From Inonotus obliquus (Eukaryota; Basidiomycota; Agaricomycetes; Hymenochaetales; Hymenochaetaceae): DNA of 64,000 nucleotides. Location: positions 3,596,001 through 3,660,000 of the forward strand of contig JAJHTX010000001.1 in the NCBI GenBank assembly GCA_032164295.1, given 5' to 3'. The notes under the pieces were generated by a model. That model saw nothing but the letters and a program-made list of their open reading frames with translations. It ran no database searches and had not been told where the DNA came from. The translations under genes and the position numbers were made by a program. Positions 1 through 12,297 of this stretch are shown in pieces; the first letter of the stretch is position 1; each line of letters opens with the position of its first letter.

Positions 1-3000
1 CAGAATCCTCTGATCGTTTCCCATCCCGCCGATGACACGCAGTTCTTTTGGTACCTTTCTTTATATTTATCATTTCTACATGTGTACTACGGACTCTCGT
101 CGTCTGCGTCCCCTTCCCCCCTCTTCCCTGTCCCTCATCTTCCTTCTTCTACTTCTACTTCCCATCCTTGTTGTTACCAATGAGCGCTCAACAAACATCA
201 CTATTCATCGTGGATCTGTCCTATAACGTCTGTGGATCTTCACGTTCCCAGCCGGTCCCTCTACACCCTCTTCATCTTTCTTCTCTTGCTTTGTTTCATT
301 TCGTTTCTTTTCTTCTTCGTCCACATCAATAGTGCTTGTTATGTACTATAAACTCCTACGTTTAGGCACCGTACGAGTTTTGTATGTGACTCGTCTTCTC
401 AGGCTCTCATCTATACGTACCGTACATCGAAAGAACTTATCGTAATTTTTAATCCCTGCCTGTTTACCCTTTGGGTGTGCTAGTTGTTCTCGAAATTCAG
501 GTTATGGACTAAGACGGATATGGACCATTTAGCTGGGTTATCGGTTTATTGCGCGAATCCAGGGTTGTGGTGTCCACGCGAGTTGGTATTGAGATTGAGG
601 GGTTCAAGGGGGAAATGAAAATGAATATTGAATTGATATTGGTGATGGGTTTGACAGCCGAGCCTTTATCAGACAGTGGATGATGGCTGTGGATGCGTCG
701 TTTCTTTATTTGTGTCTTGATTGTGTTTGAATAGATAGAGGTCAACTTGGCTGGCTGAGGTTGAAAGGCGAGTTTTGTTTCTTTCTCGCGTTCTGCTTGT
801 GCGGCTTGTGATTCATGTGGTTCGTGAGCCTGTGCCGTGGTACGACTATGATGCGGTGATGAATAGATAGACGGTTGCCTGAAGGAGACCGTCGTGGTGT
901 ATCGTGTATCGTGCATATTTCACATGGGTATTGCCAGCGGGATTTGCTTGTTTTTCCGGATTCCGACCGTAGTAGTTGAGATCAATCAAAGTGAGATGAT
1001 TTTTTAGTTGTGATATTCAAATCGGCGAGACAATGAAAAACCGCCGTAGTAAAGACTCTTGGTGAGTTGAAATAAAGAAAAGGTCATATGAATCCTTTCA
1101 ACTTGCTTTGGAATCGTAGTAGATGCCAAGTTGTTCTCAATGCAATATCGAGAATATGGATAGAAGCCTGGAGACTTCCGATCCGTTTCTTGGCCTCGTG
1201 AAACCATCTGGTCTGGAAGTAATGAGGATGCCAAGTCAAGTCTAGCAAAAGGTTGAAGATTCTGACCTTACTTAGTATGGGTGTTGCGGAGGTGTACAGA
1301 CTGAAGACGCGTTAGTAGCTGTTAGAAGCTCTTGAAGATGTGCTTCCTAGTGTTCTACGATTTTCTCGGACGACGGGGTTTCTGGATTGCTTGCGATGGG
1401 GAGATTAGGGGATGCTGCAGAGTGCCTAGGGTTTGTATGATACCGAAGTGGACTACTCCGCGTAAACGCCATGATCATGATATCAAGAGGGTTGAAGCTA
1501 GGCAGAACGAAGTGTTTTGAAATCTTCATATATGCGAAGAAGAGAACAATGTTTTAGCTCCATCCTCGCGTAGACGCGAAGAGAGCGGCGGCCGTCGTTA
1601 ACTTTCGATCTCGAATCGGTACCGAAAGGCATGCACGTGGTTGTGGTAGGATTTCAAAATAGGAAGGTCACAAAATAGGAAAGCCACAGATCGTCTGCCA
1701 GCCACAAGATCGACGTTTTTTCTTTGTTCCCCTTTCCTTTGATTATCACGATGGATTTATGGCGGTAGCTCTCCGATTCGACTTGTTTGGGTGGTTAAAA
1801 TTGGACTTTGGGAGAACACCTCGGACTAGCTAATAAGAAGTATCGGTGTTCCCGAACTTCAGTCTTCTGGACTTGATGATTTCTGGTCCTGGTAGCAGCT
1901 GAACGTCAATGAACCTACTGGACTGATGATGTCTGTGGTCCATGGGTTGTCATGTGAGTGACCATTCATTACGCATATAGCTTTGACCTTATTTTGGCGT
2001 AGAAGTGTGATGTGCCGCAGCACGAAAATGCGGAGGTTCCATTTGTAATGATGAATGATATGATGATATGAAGTATCGAGGTGAGTGAGTGGAGTAATGA
2101 GTGGTCAAGCTCCGTGACTATAGGATCAAACAACTTTTATTCTGACCGCGTGTTGTAAGGTTAAGATGTTGGCACTGAGTATGAGTTTTGGTCCAAAGAT
2201 CCCGTCTGGGTGGAGATGGACGGTGCCAATGAAGGGATTATGTTGTATCCGAGCGCTGTATTGTTTATATTCCGACCAAGATCGACCTTTATAGAACGAT
2301 ACAGGAGGTCTGTACGTACAAGAGTTTACTTTCAGGGCGTTAAACCAAATCTCAGGAAGCATCCGTGATATTTGTATACTTACATGTACCTTGTTCTCTT
2401 TGGGATGTATTCCGGTTCTGTGGTCAAGCTGCTTTTGGGTGTGGTCAATAATGGTCAAAATGACGAATTGGATGAGCTTCTCCCTTTCAATTGCTTCCGT
2501 TACGGACCGATATTCCTTACGAGCCTATCCATACTTCATCATTCCATAGCACAGGTCCCAATGTGATTCTGATTCGGAAGCCATTCATTTTTGTCGGCCG
2601 CGTGCGAGAGGGGGAATGACTTTGCTCCTTCTAGTCTCCACCCGAGATCCGATGACTTGAGTAGACACTGAATAGAAAAAAACTCGAATACGTTGAGGGT
2701 GCGACCCGAGCTCAGTTTTGTGATGTCCTCGGGCTGGGGAGGAGACTTTCGTTATTCTTGCTTACGGATGCTGTCCCATCATCAAATCAATTCTTCCCAT
2801 GCGAATCCTTGACGTGGCTGGATATTACTACAATCATTGAGGTTAGTAATCGATTTCGTAGTCAATATATTTTCTACTCCACTCGAGCTAACGATTTCTC
2901 GGAAGACAACCTAACGTTTTGCATGTCAATAGAGTTAGGTTAACTCCGCTTGGCGCCTGTAACCTGTTTACCTGGTGGCGCCGATCGAAACAAATATAAG

Positions 3001-3926
3001 TCAGTCGAAGTCTCTTTCCCGGGACGCTCGTGTGCGATGTGCCCAGCAATTACTTTTGAGTTCTGTTCTCGAGCCTTGTTTAACCGACTTTCAACAGATT
3101 GCTTTTTTTCGTTTTGATGTGAGATACACTCGGACCTGAGGTGCTCTGTACTGTGGATACGAGCGGCATCTGGAGAGGCATTTGTGAGATTGTCGGTAGC
3201 AATTTGGTCGAGGACAGTCACGGTTTCAACGATCAACATCGCTAAAAGGCTATGATGTCGCCTGCACCATGGAGATTGGAGATTCGATTGCGGGAGCAGG
3301 TTCTTTCGCCTGAGGCAAGTAGCTGACAGCTGCGCCCGGAGGTGGGGGTTGCTAGATGTCGCTAAACCGCGAAAAACAAGTTAAATCGTGTCCCTGGGTT
3401 ACACTGGCCCTGGCATCTCCTCGACTCGCGAAGATCCCACGAGATGCCAATGCTTAACCGACGTCGTCTATCGCGTTCAAGCTCCAGCCTTGACCATCTG
3501 GACTAACATTTAAAGCAGATAGTGATTGGCAAATCTGGAAGCTATGTGAATTCCCTTCAGCCGAGGCAGACAAGTTTCATGAGTCGCTACAGAAGATCAG
3601 GGCGTGTGTTTTGTATGTGTATCACTTGTGGACTGGTTAGCTACCGACGGATTGATGAGTCTAAACGACTTGATCTGTAATTATTCGCGTAAAGCTCGAA
3701 TTTCCACCCACGACCTCAGCAACCAAGTCATTGTTGAAATGAGCGTATCCGGTTCAGATGGGACGGTTCTCTTGATTGAACGTTGGGTGACATACTCCAA
3801 TCAATGTCAAGTCGTTAAAACTGAAACGGTACACACTATCAAGTTATGTGGAGACTCACGATCTCCTTTAGAGCTGACTAGTAAATCAATCAATACAGGA
3901 GAACACATGCAAGGTTTTACGCACTT
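1..3926. other. Leading region with no supportable gene
   Basis: Only short open frames are present: for example 509-916 minus (135 codons, Ser/Thr/Pro-rich and low-complexity), 2126-2458 minus, 2940-3239 minus (Glu/Lys/Gln-rich and coiled-coil-like) and 3655-3930 plus. None shows a domain or motif I recognise, and none joins into a longer spliced frame by obvious short introns. The first 300 bases are strongly C/T-rich, as in the 5' or 3' flanks of basidiomycete genes, so a gene may lie just outside the window to the left. I saw no tRNA or rRNA gene. Confidence 0.5.
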
Positions 3927-6009
3927 CTAGGCTAATCGTAAGACTGCGACGGATTCTACGTGTGCCGTCTGTGGGAACAGGTCAAACCCACGTATGCTTT
4001 CCAAGACATATTTCCCGGCTTTCTCTCCCTTTTCTACCTGCTCCATGCTCTTGGTTAAGAGTATCCCAACATCTCTCGCCTGCGTGTGCACATTGCAGCT
4101 GACATATACAACCGTGCTGCTCCTAAATGCCAGCAGTTGTTCGAGGAAGTTCTCGTCACAGCCCTTCCTGGGAGGATCGACGATTACAGTTGTTTGTGAC
4201 GGCGGGAAGTCTGGTACAGCTGAGAAGATATTGGCTGCATCCCCGGCGCGGAATGTTACACGACCGATAGGGAGTTTGTTGAGTTCTGCATTGTGAGATG
4301 CTGCGGCGATGGATTCGGAGGAAAGTTCGATTCCGGCGATGGTCTTGAAGTAAGGTGAAAGCATTATTGAGAATAGACCAGCTCCGCAGTATGTATCGAC
4401 GAGATGAGTCGGTGGTGCGTCTGTCGCAGCTGGCGAAGCGTTATCGTCTTCGCTCGGGGGGAAGATAGCGTTCCGGACGTATTCGACGAGAGGGACAAGG
4501 ACAGAATTATTGTTTTGGAAGAAAGAGCTTGCGCCGAAGTCAAATAATTTGTCTCCAACTCGTTCACGAACCTTGCCACGGTGATCTGTCACGCATATGT
4601 GCTCTTCCTCTAACGAAACTGGAAAGGATCCGTCCGGAGGTATGGGGAGTGAATCGCGTAGAAGGAGGCTGACGCCCTTCTTATAGGTATGCAGTTTTCT
4701 GAGGGTGCCATTATTATACGCACTCGGAAACGGATGTTAAGCTGCTCACTCAAGAAAGCCTTTCCTCAAAGGGCCCAGGGAATCGTTGATCACTACGGTA
4801 GCAAGGGGACACTCCTAACGGCCAGGTCAACATTGACTTGGATAATAGTACACAGCAGTGTCACCTCGATATCAAGGACCTCCCGCGTCCCAACCTTGTT
4901 GAATCCAATGGGAACAGTTTTGCCTTCGGGGAAAGGTTCCTGTTGCTGCATAGCTTTCCGCTTGTCACGACGCAACAATCTCACAGGAGCATCGAAGTGA
5001 GGAGTAATTTTCGTTCGGTACCCATACTGCAGAGGTGATGGGGCAGTCGGAAGAATGTTTGGTACGGACGATGACGGAAGTTCTGCCCGAAAAATAAGTA
5101 TCAAAGCTACGATGTTCGCACTGGAGCCGCACTGGAAAAGGTCTCGTATGCTCGAACTACAACGTCGCGCTTAAGATCAAGTTGTGTTTCGTAGGAAAGC
5201 ATCTAATAAAGCAAGATTCTTAGAGAGAAATTTGACCCTCCCAAGAAGTTATATTCGATGCGCTCGAGGTCGTTGCATACCTGATACTGACATCCACCAC
5301 ATTTCTCGAAATACCTGCATCGAACCCGACTCGTGTCACGCAAAGTGGTGTTCGGTCGCTCAACGCCTAAGAAGTCTGCGAGGGAGTGCAATCTGGAGTT
5401 CCGGTATATCCGCGCGCGTACCTTCTCTAAAGGGAGAGAGAAAGGAACTATCACCACCCAAGGTCGTTTGGGAGGTGGAGCGATAGCTAGACCCTCCCCT
5501 TTTAAAGAGAGTCTTAGTGTCCTTTCTATCGAACAACATTTATGAAGGGGCGTACCATTGGAAGAAAGTCTGACTATTTCCAAGTCAAGCTCTTCACGAA
5601 ACTCGAATGGTGCCTCCATTTCGTTCTCTCCTTCAATTGCAGCGTCCACTGTATCCTGGCCCAGCATAGAGATTATTTCACGCCAGTATACATCATCGTG
5701 CGAGCAAGGCTCAACGTCAACTATTTTCTTGTACTTTCTTGCCTTCTTGTTCTGCCGCCTCCGGGATGACTGTTCCCTTCCTTTTTCTTCACGTACTGTT
5801 GCCCTGTCATCTTTGTCAACTGACATATTTTCTGGAGGTGTCTGGGGCGAATGAGATCGTTGCTTTTTGTCAGGACTCGGTGCCATGATAGGCGGGCTCA
5901 GCTCCCTCTTATCACCAGTTCTTGGGCTATCCATTGCTCGAGAGTAGTGCAAGAGACGTAAATGGCGCAGGAACTGTGAAGAACGTTGCGCACGAAAGGT
6001 AAGTAACAT
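3927..6009 (-). CDS. TRM2: tRNA (uracil-5-)-methyltransferase, Trm2 family
   Basis: This enzyme makes 5-methyluridine at position 54 of the T-loop of tRNAs, using S-adenosylmethionine. Exons on the minus strand are 6009-5281, 5202-5133, 5082-4865, 4814-4750 and 4698-3927. The introns are 78, 50, 50 and 51 nt, and the model closes to 617 aa, close to the yeast protein. The first ~200 residues are charged and low-complexity. A Cys cluster (CRYFEKCGGCQYQ) ends exon 1 and is followed by MLSYETQLDLKRDVVVRAYE, typical of the family. The C-terminal SAM-dependent methyltransferase shows VDTYCGAG (about residue 461), VDPPRKGCDENFLEQLL, YVSCN with the predicted nucleophile Cys562, and the final PQTAHVE with its catalytic Glu609. 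The N-terminus (LLTFRAQRSSQFLRHLRLLH) is rich in Arg, Leu and Ser and has no acidic residue, so it may be a mitochondrial presequence; a second Met lies at residue 26. It is transcribed divergently from UBR1. Confidence 0.95.
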
Positions 6010-6300
6010 TGATTTACAACAAGCAAAAAGAATTAAGAGTTAAATACAGGTCACGTGGGAGCAGGTCGATCGTGATCTGCTCTGCACCGATCTGTACTTC
6101 CACTCGACTCACTCAGCATATCAACCAGAAGTGGTGCACAGTCAAACAGCCACCTCTTGCTATCCACATTCACGACAGTGACCATCGCTTTCTCCGCGTA
6201 TCTATGACCAAAATAACTTCGCCAATAACGAGCGATTACACCTCTTGCTTCCTCGATGTCTCGCCTATCTTCACTTCTCTCATTCGCCGCAGGCAGTACC
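6010..6300. promoter_or_regulatory. Divergent intergenic region TRM2/UBR1
   Basis: This 291-bp gap separates the start codons of two head-to-head genes, so it should hold both promoters. No clear TATA box is visible. An ATG at 6256 is in frame with the UBR1 start used here and would add 15 residues; the start at 6301 was preferred because the extra residues are not obviously conserved in character. Confidence 0.6.
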
Positions 6301-9300
6301 ATGAGTCCGCAGAACAGAACGACGGATGGCCTCACGAGGCTTCGCTTCACCCTCGAGACTCTCCCGGGCTCTAAAAAGTACATATTCACGCCTGCAACGC
6401 GTTCCGAAATACTTTCCGAGCTGTACGAGACGTTCTGGGGACCTCACGGTAACTTCTTTCTACCGAACGCGATTTCATACCTTCCCGTGCAGGTGCTCCT
6501 CAGCGAGGTTCAAACTAGGTACGGATTTCATGGGGCAGGCGGGGAGCCACCGATAATTCCCGGGAGGTCCTGTGGCCATATATTCACGAAGGGCGAGAGC
6601 TGCTATCGTTGCAAGTGAGTTGCTGCTAAGCTTTTCACTTCCTTGCAGAGTTGAACCTTATGATCTAGGGATTGCGCTTTAGATGATAGCTGTGTAATGT
6701 GTGCGCGTTGCTTCCACGCGACGAGCCACGAGGGTCATAATGTCTCGTTTTACATCGCGCAACAATCGGGAGGATGCTGTGACTGTGGAGACCAGGAAGC
6801 CTGGCGGAATGCTACAGGCTGTCGCTACCATCCTCCTCATACAGAATCGGGCTCGTCTTGCGCTCAGGAGAATACACCAAGGGCATCGTCGCGTAATCTC
6901 AACTTCACTGCCACCCTATCTACGATACCCAACCGTCCGCACGTTCCCCCCGAGCTATGGGATTCGATGTCTCGCACAGTGGCATATGTCCTGGATTTCA
7001 TTCTTGATACCTTGGATTATTCCCCTGATGAGACCTTTCTACCTATGACGGAAGAAGCGTTGACAGAGCAAGCCTCTGCTGACCCTTTGAAGAAGGACCT
7101 CTATGCCGTCATGGTTTGGAACGATGACAAACATTCCTTCGATGAAGTAATTCGGCATTTATCAGACATCTGCGGTTGCTCAGTTGAGGAAGCCTCTAAT
7201 CATGCCAACAAAATTGACGAACAGGGACGCGATATAGTCGAGTTGAATAGCTACAGCCCCCGATTATTAGAAATTGCTCAGGCGATCGCGCGAATTGATC
7301 TAGGCGTTACTGTTAGAAGGGCGTATGACACCTTCCGAGAACAAATTGCGGGCGTTCTCATCGAGTGGTTGCTTGACCTGACAAAATGCCGCCTGTTGTC
7401 GGACACGATGGTCATCCGCGAGGTTATCGCAGCGGAATTCTTCGGCCCTAGGAAAAGAGATATACATGCTTTGCTGCAGAACACAGAATGTGCCAAGGTG
7501 CTGCAAGAAGTTACTAATCCGTCTCGACTGGACTGGATGTTCTTGTATCATACAAGACTTTGGAAAAAGCCGCGTTTGAACTTGAAAGAAATATACGTCT
7601 CCATTCTAACACTCAGTCATGAACACAAGATATCTGTCGGTGAGCAGTCTCCCTATCAGAATTGGCCAGACTTGCATTGATGGTTAATTCTCTTATTAGC
7701 TGTTCACTATGCGAGTGTTTATCATTGGATCATCGACTCGTATCTCTTAATAGATCGCGAAGCGGAAACATCAATTAAGTACTTCGCCCTCCAACTATTC
7801 ACGGTCCCCTCAGTGGCAGCGCACATCGTCCAAGGTCACCATATCATCTCCCGCCTGCTTGCAATCATTACCTCGTTCTTTACGAACCAAATCCGAGACA
7901 AGCGAGTCGTATATCCACCCGACCTACGAGCCGAGATCGATGTGGACACTTTCCCGTTTAAGTCCAAGCGTTTCATGCCCGTATTCAGCGACCTGAGATA
8001 TATAGCGCACAACCAGAGCGTACAGCAGCTTATCGCACACGAGCTGTCGTATATCGAGCAGTTCGCTAACACGTGCAAGCTCTTTATGTGCATTAATCCG
8101 AACAAACGCGCGGCAGCAAGTCATGTTGAGTACGAAACAGATGCATGGATTAGCGTGTTCAACGTCACGCTATCGCTATCCCGTGTAATTAAGGTCTATG
8201 GCGAAGCCTTCGCGTTAGCTTCCCCTCCGGAGTTGATCGGTGCGCTTTACACCGTGACTGACAACTTGCTGGAAGTCTGCAATTTGGCGGGTCCGCGTGT
8301 CGATAAAACTAAATTCCAGGAAGCCAAGTGGCACGGAGTCACTGTGGGCGACAAAACGGTCGAGATTGTAGACTTCGACATCATGGAAGGATGGGTCAGC
8401 TTCCATCATTCTCTGCATTGGTTGTTGGCCGAGTTGCTTAAGCACGTCAACCTTCTAAGTGATGAAGCGTTGGAACCTCATGGATACGACAACCTACGGC
8501 ATGTATTCAAGTCTCGAGTTGCTCAACTTGGTCTTCAGACCATAATCGATTTTCCTCTTCGAGGTTGGTAGGCCAACATTTCTCCTTGCTATCAAGCGCT
8601 GAATTTCTTGAATTCTAGTTCTTGCCATGATCGCTCAGATCAGGACAGGTCTTTGGGTTCGGAACGGCTTTGTTATACGTGGCCAGCTTCTACATTACCG
8701 TGATTTCATGCTTCGTGAGCTGTGTTACGATCAAGACCTATTCATCATGCAGTCCGCGTTTGTTATGTTGGATGACCCCGATCTCGTCCTGATCAGCATT
8801 ATCGATCGTTTTCAACTCGTTCCATGGTTTAATGGCTCCGTTATTAGTCCCGTGTATGAGGGGCCGCAACTTTTCGGCATGGTTGAGGAGATTCTTTACG
8901 TTTTCATCACCATTCTCAGCGAGAACGCGAATGCCAGCCAGATGGACTTACGGACAGCTGTAAGACGGGAGATTATACACGCGCTTGCCGTCGGACCCTG
9001 CCCATACACCGATCTTGTAAAGCGGGTGGCCGAAAGAATGGTGGATGATGTCTGCTTCGATCATGTCCTCCGCGAAGTTGCAAACTTCCGAGCCCCCGAG
9101 TCCACTATGGACACTGGCATATATGAGTTGAAGGATGAGTGCTTTGAAGATATTAATCCATTCTTCTATCACTACACGCGCAACAAGCGCGAAGAAGTCG
9201 AGAACATATTGAGAACGAGACTGAAGAGGAAGACTGGTGTGGCAGATCCTGTCGTCGTTCCGAAGCCACTTGGAATACATCACGGGCCCTACCAGATTCT

Positions 9301-11990
9301 GTCCGACGTCTTCGATTCTCAAGTGCTTCTTCATGTGATGTTCTTCTGTATCAGCAATGTTCTGTTGTACTCAGAAACATCGGAAAAACCTGCTCCATCT
9401 TCGGAAGCTATCCTCGACCAAACGTTGCATCTTGTGATGCTGGCGCTTGTCGAGCGAGGACATCGCTTTGCACAACTTGTCGCCACGTGCCATCCCGAGA
9501 ACCATAAAGGGTTGATAGATGTCTTGTCCATGCTGGAGCACCACCCGGTCTATAAACCTTACAAGTCTCGCGTCGAATGGATTCTAAACCGCCTCGAAGA
9601 GCACATCCCGTCGGAAGTTCAGTCGAAGCGTCGCGTTGTCGATAGAGCAAATGGACCAGCTGATCCGGAAGAGGCGAGAAAACGCGCGGCGAAGGCGAGG
9701 CAGGAGGCAATTATGAAACAGATGAAGGCACAGCAGTCAAGTTTCGCCATGAACTTCGAGGAAGATTTTGAGGACGACGACGACGAGTCCACCAGGCGTG
9801 GAACAGACGAAGGGCCTGTGTCTTTCGGAACATGTATCGTGTGCCAGGAGGATTTGAATTCGTCTAAGGGCTTCGGAGCTTTGGGTCTTATCCAGCCAAG
9901 TCGACTCATTCGCAAACATCCCGATGGTCAGCTTCTCCACGTTAACGAAGCATTGTCGGCGCCGGAAAATCTGGATCGTCTAGTTCCACCACGTTTAGGC
10001 TCACAATTTCCTCCGAGAGATGCCGAAGTCAAGGACGCCCAAAAGAAAGCCAACAACCAATTGTTCGATGGATTTCCGGCACATTTCACGAAGTTTGGCC
10101 TCGTTGGTTCCGTTTGCTCCCACATGATGCATCTTGACTGTTTCCAGGTTTATAATGTATCGATCAAACAGAGACACCGCGCTCAAGGGCAGCGTAATCA
10201 TCCGGAGAGCATCGCACGAAAGGAGTATCTCTGTCCCCTCTGCAAGAGTTTAGGGAACGTCGTTCTACCCGTTTCGCTTCCGTCGACCGTGGCACTCAAT
10301 AGTCAGCCGTTCAGTGATTGGGTGCGGTCTGTTGGCATAACAATATTGAAATCCCGACCCGATCCCCAGCTAGATGCCCTACAAGCAAAGACAGGCACCG
10401 GGGAGTTCGTGTTTTGGGCCGCGCAGGATACTGGATATGTCCCGTATGCTAAGTCGGGTCAGAGCGACAACTCTGATTGGCATAAAATGCTTGACACGCT
10501 GGTTGTCGTTACGAAGAGCTTCTCCCAGCAAACACGACATCTGCGAGAGAGACCAGAACCGGAGCTTACCGAGCGAGGGGCTGGTATATACCTTCCAGAG
10601 GACCTTGTTGGCTATACACTCGGCGCCATCGAAATAGCACAGCGTGGCTTGGGAGATACATCGAGTATTTTGGTTGATCGGATCCCGGATTCGACCTACA
10701 TGCTGATTCGAGGAATGGTTTCAAACCTAACGAAACTTGCCGCCCTTCATTTCAGGAATAGGCCTGACGAAGGACGGGATGCGATCCGCCAGGCGATTGT
10801 AAAGCGGCTGCTACCGGAATGGAGTCGTACTTCGCTGACTTCTCTCCCTTACCCGCTGCTCTTACGCGATCCCTTAACAATTCTCGTCGAGACTGCCGCG
10901 GTTGCACCCGAAATGCTGCGACATGCTCTCATTCCTCTATACTACGCGTGTCTGGCACGAACAGTGATAGGAATGATTTATGTACTAAACAAGTGCCGAC
11001 CGACGAACGCGGTGCCTGTCTCTAATCGCCGTTATGAATCGTTGTTTGGAGACTTGCGAATATTCTGCATGTCTGTGGTGCGTCAGTCGCCTGTGATTGA
11101 GCACACAGCTGAAATTGTCTTCGATTCTTTCGGAGACGGCCGCATGGAAAAGCTTCTCTACTCTTTCACACTTCCCTTCCTTCGCCGAGCGGCTATTCTT
11201 TGCCGCGCTATGCTTCCCGGACAGTTTGCAACACCTAATAATGAGTCCGGGGACATGAATGAATACTCCCGCCTTCTCCAGTCACTCAGTATCCCTCCAC
11301 TCGCCGAACTTCCTATGCATGACACACTAAAGACTTTGCTCTTTGGCTGGTGCTCGCATTATGGACAATCACATGCCGCATCGCAGCTCAATTGTGGGGT
11401 CTCCCTGGAGTTCTGCTCAATCTACCGCATCGTTGAACTCCCCCTCCTTCTGGATACTCTGTTCGGGGAGGAGGAAAAATCGATGGTATGCAAGCGGTGC
11501 AAGACCGCACCTGTCGATGCTGCAATCTGTCTTGCCTGTGGCGCGATCTGCTGCTTGCAGGGTCACTGTTGCAGGGAACTGGACACAAAGGAACGCGGCG
11601 AATGCAATCTTCATACACGAGAGTGAGTTTAGAAAGTTTACTATTTGTTCTGTTACTTGAGTTCTTTGCTAGATGTGGAGGGGCGGTTGGACTCTTCTTC
11701 CTCGTCAAACGCTGTTCCTTGCTGTACCTCTACGCGGGCAACGGGTCATTCGTCCAAGCTCCCTATCTTGATATCCACGGGGAGATGGACATATCCATGA
11801 GGTATGTTATCCTTTTCTCGAACTTATGCAGCCCACTCATGCCCGTGAATACAGACGAGGTCGTCGACAGTACTTGCATTATGCTCGCTGGGAAGAAATC
11901 CGAAAGACATGGCTCAATCATGGAATACCCACCCTCATTGCGCGCAAACTCGAAAGCACTGTCGACAGTGGTGGTTGGGAGTCGCTGTAA
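6301..11990 (+). CDS. UBR1: E3 ubiquitin ligase, N-recognin (UBR1 type)
   Basis: This ligase recognises destabilising N-terminal residues and ubiquitinates the substrate with a Ubc2/Rad6-type E2 (N-end rule pathway). Exons are 6301-6614, 6669-7639, 7700-8563, 8619-11622, 11673-11801 and 11855-11990; the model closes in frame to 1,805 aa, near the size of yeast Ubr1 (1,950). The UBR-box zinc domain spans about residues 91-160 (CGHIFTKGESCYRCKDC, then CARCFHATSHEGHNV and GGCCDCGD). A ClpS-like segment follows at about 248-300 (DLYAVMVWNDDKHSFDEVI), for bulky N-terminal residues. A RING-type cysteine/histidine set lies at about 1122-1257 (CIVCQED, CSHMMHLDC, CPLCKS), preceded by a basic helix and an acidic tract. 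The C-terminal cap with a Cys-rich element is at about 1674 onwards (CKRCKTAPVD, CCLQGHCC, LYAGNGSFVQAPYLDIHGE). All key zinc ligands seen are intact. Confidence 0.95.
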
Positions 11991-12297
11991 AGGTCTTTAT
12001 CCGCGCGGTTTTCGATCTGCCGGACCCGTACCTATCATCGCTTCTACTTGCATTGCTATTCAACATGCTATCTGCATTACGTTATTTTGAGGTTGCCACA
12101 TGTATCACAAGGGATCACATTCTATGTGTAATAATAGATGCAATTCTCTGCCCGCTGGTTTGACAAATTAATTTACAGCAATACTATATACAATATATCA
12201 TTTGAAAATATGAAAACTGACCAGGAACAAAGCTTGGGGGGCACCTTTCATCCGAAGACAGTCTCAGACCATGATTCTTACACTAGAACTTTCTCCT
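11991..12297. other. Convergent intergenic gap UBR1/P450
   Basis: This is a 307-bp A/T-rich gap between the stop codons of UBR1 (plus) and the P450 gene (minus). It should contain both 3' ends. No gene is visible. Confidence 0.6.

Noticed and set aside
509..916. 135-codon minus frame in the leading region
   Set aside because: Low-complexity Ser/Thr/Pro composition and no domain; it is likely noncoding or untranslated sequence.
3655..3930. 91-codon plus frame overlapping the TRM2 stop
   Set aside because: No motif and no codon pattern of a real gene; it lies on the expected 3' end of TRM2.
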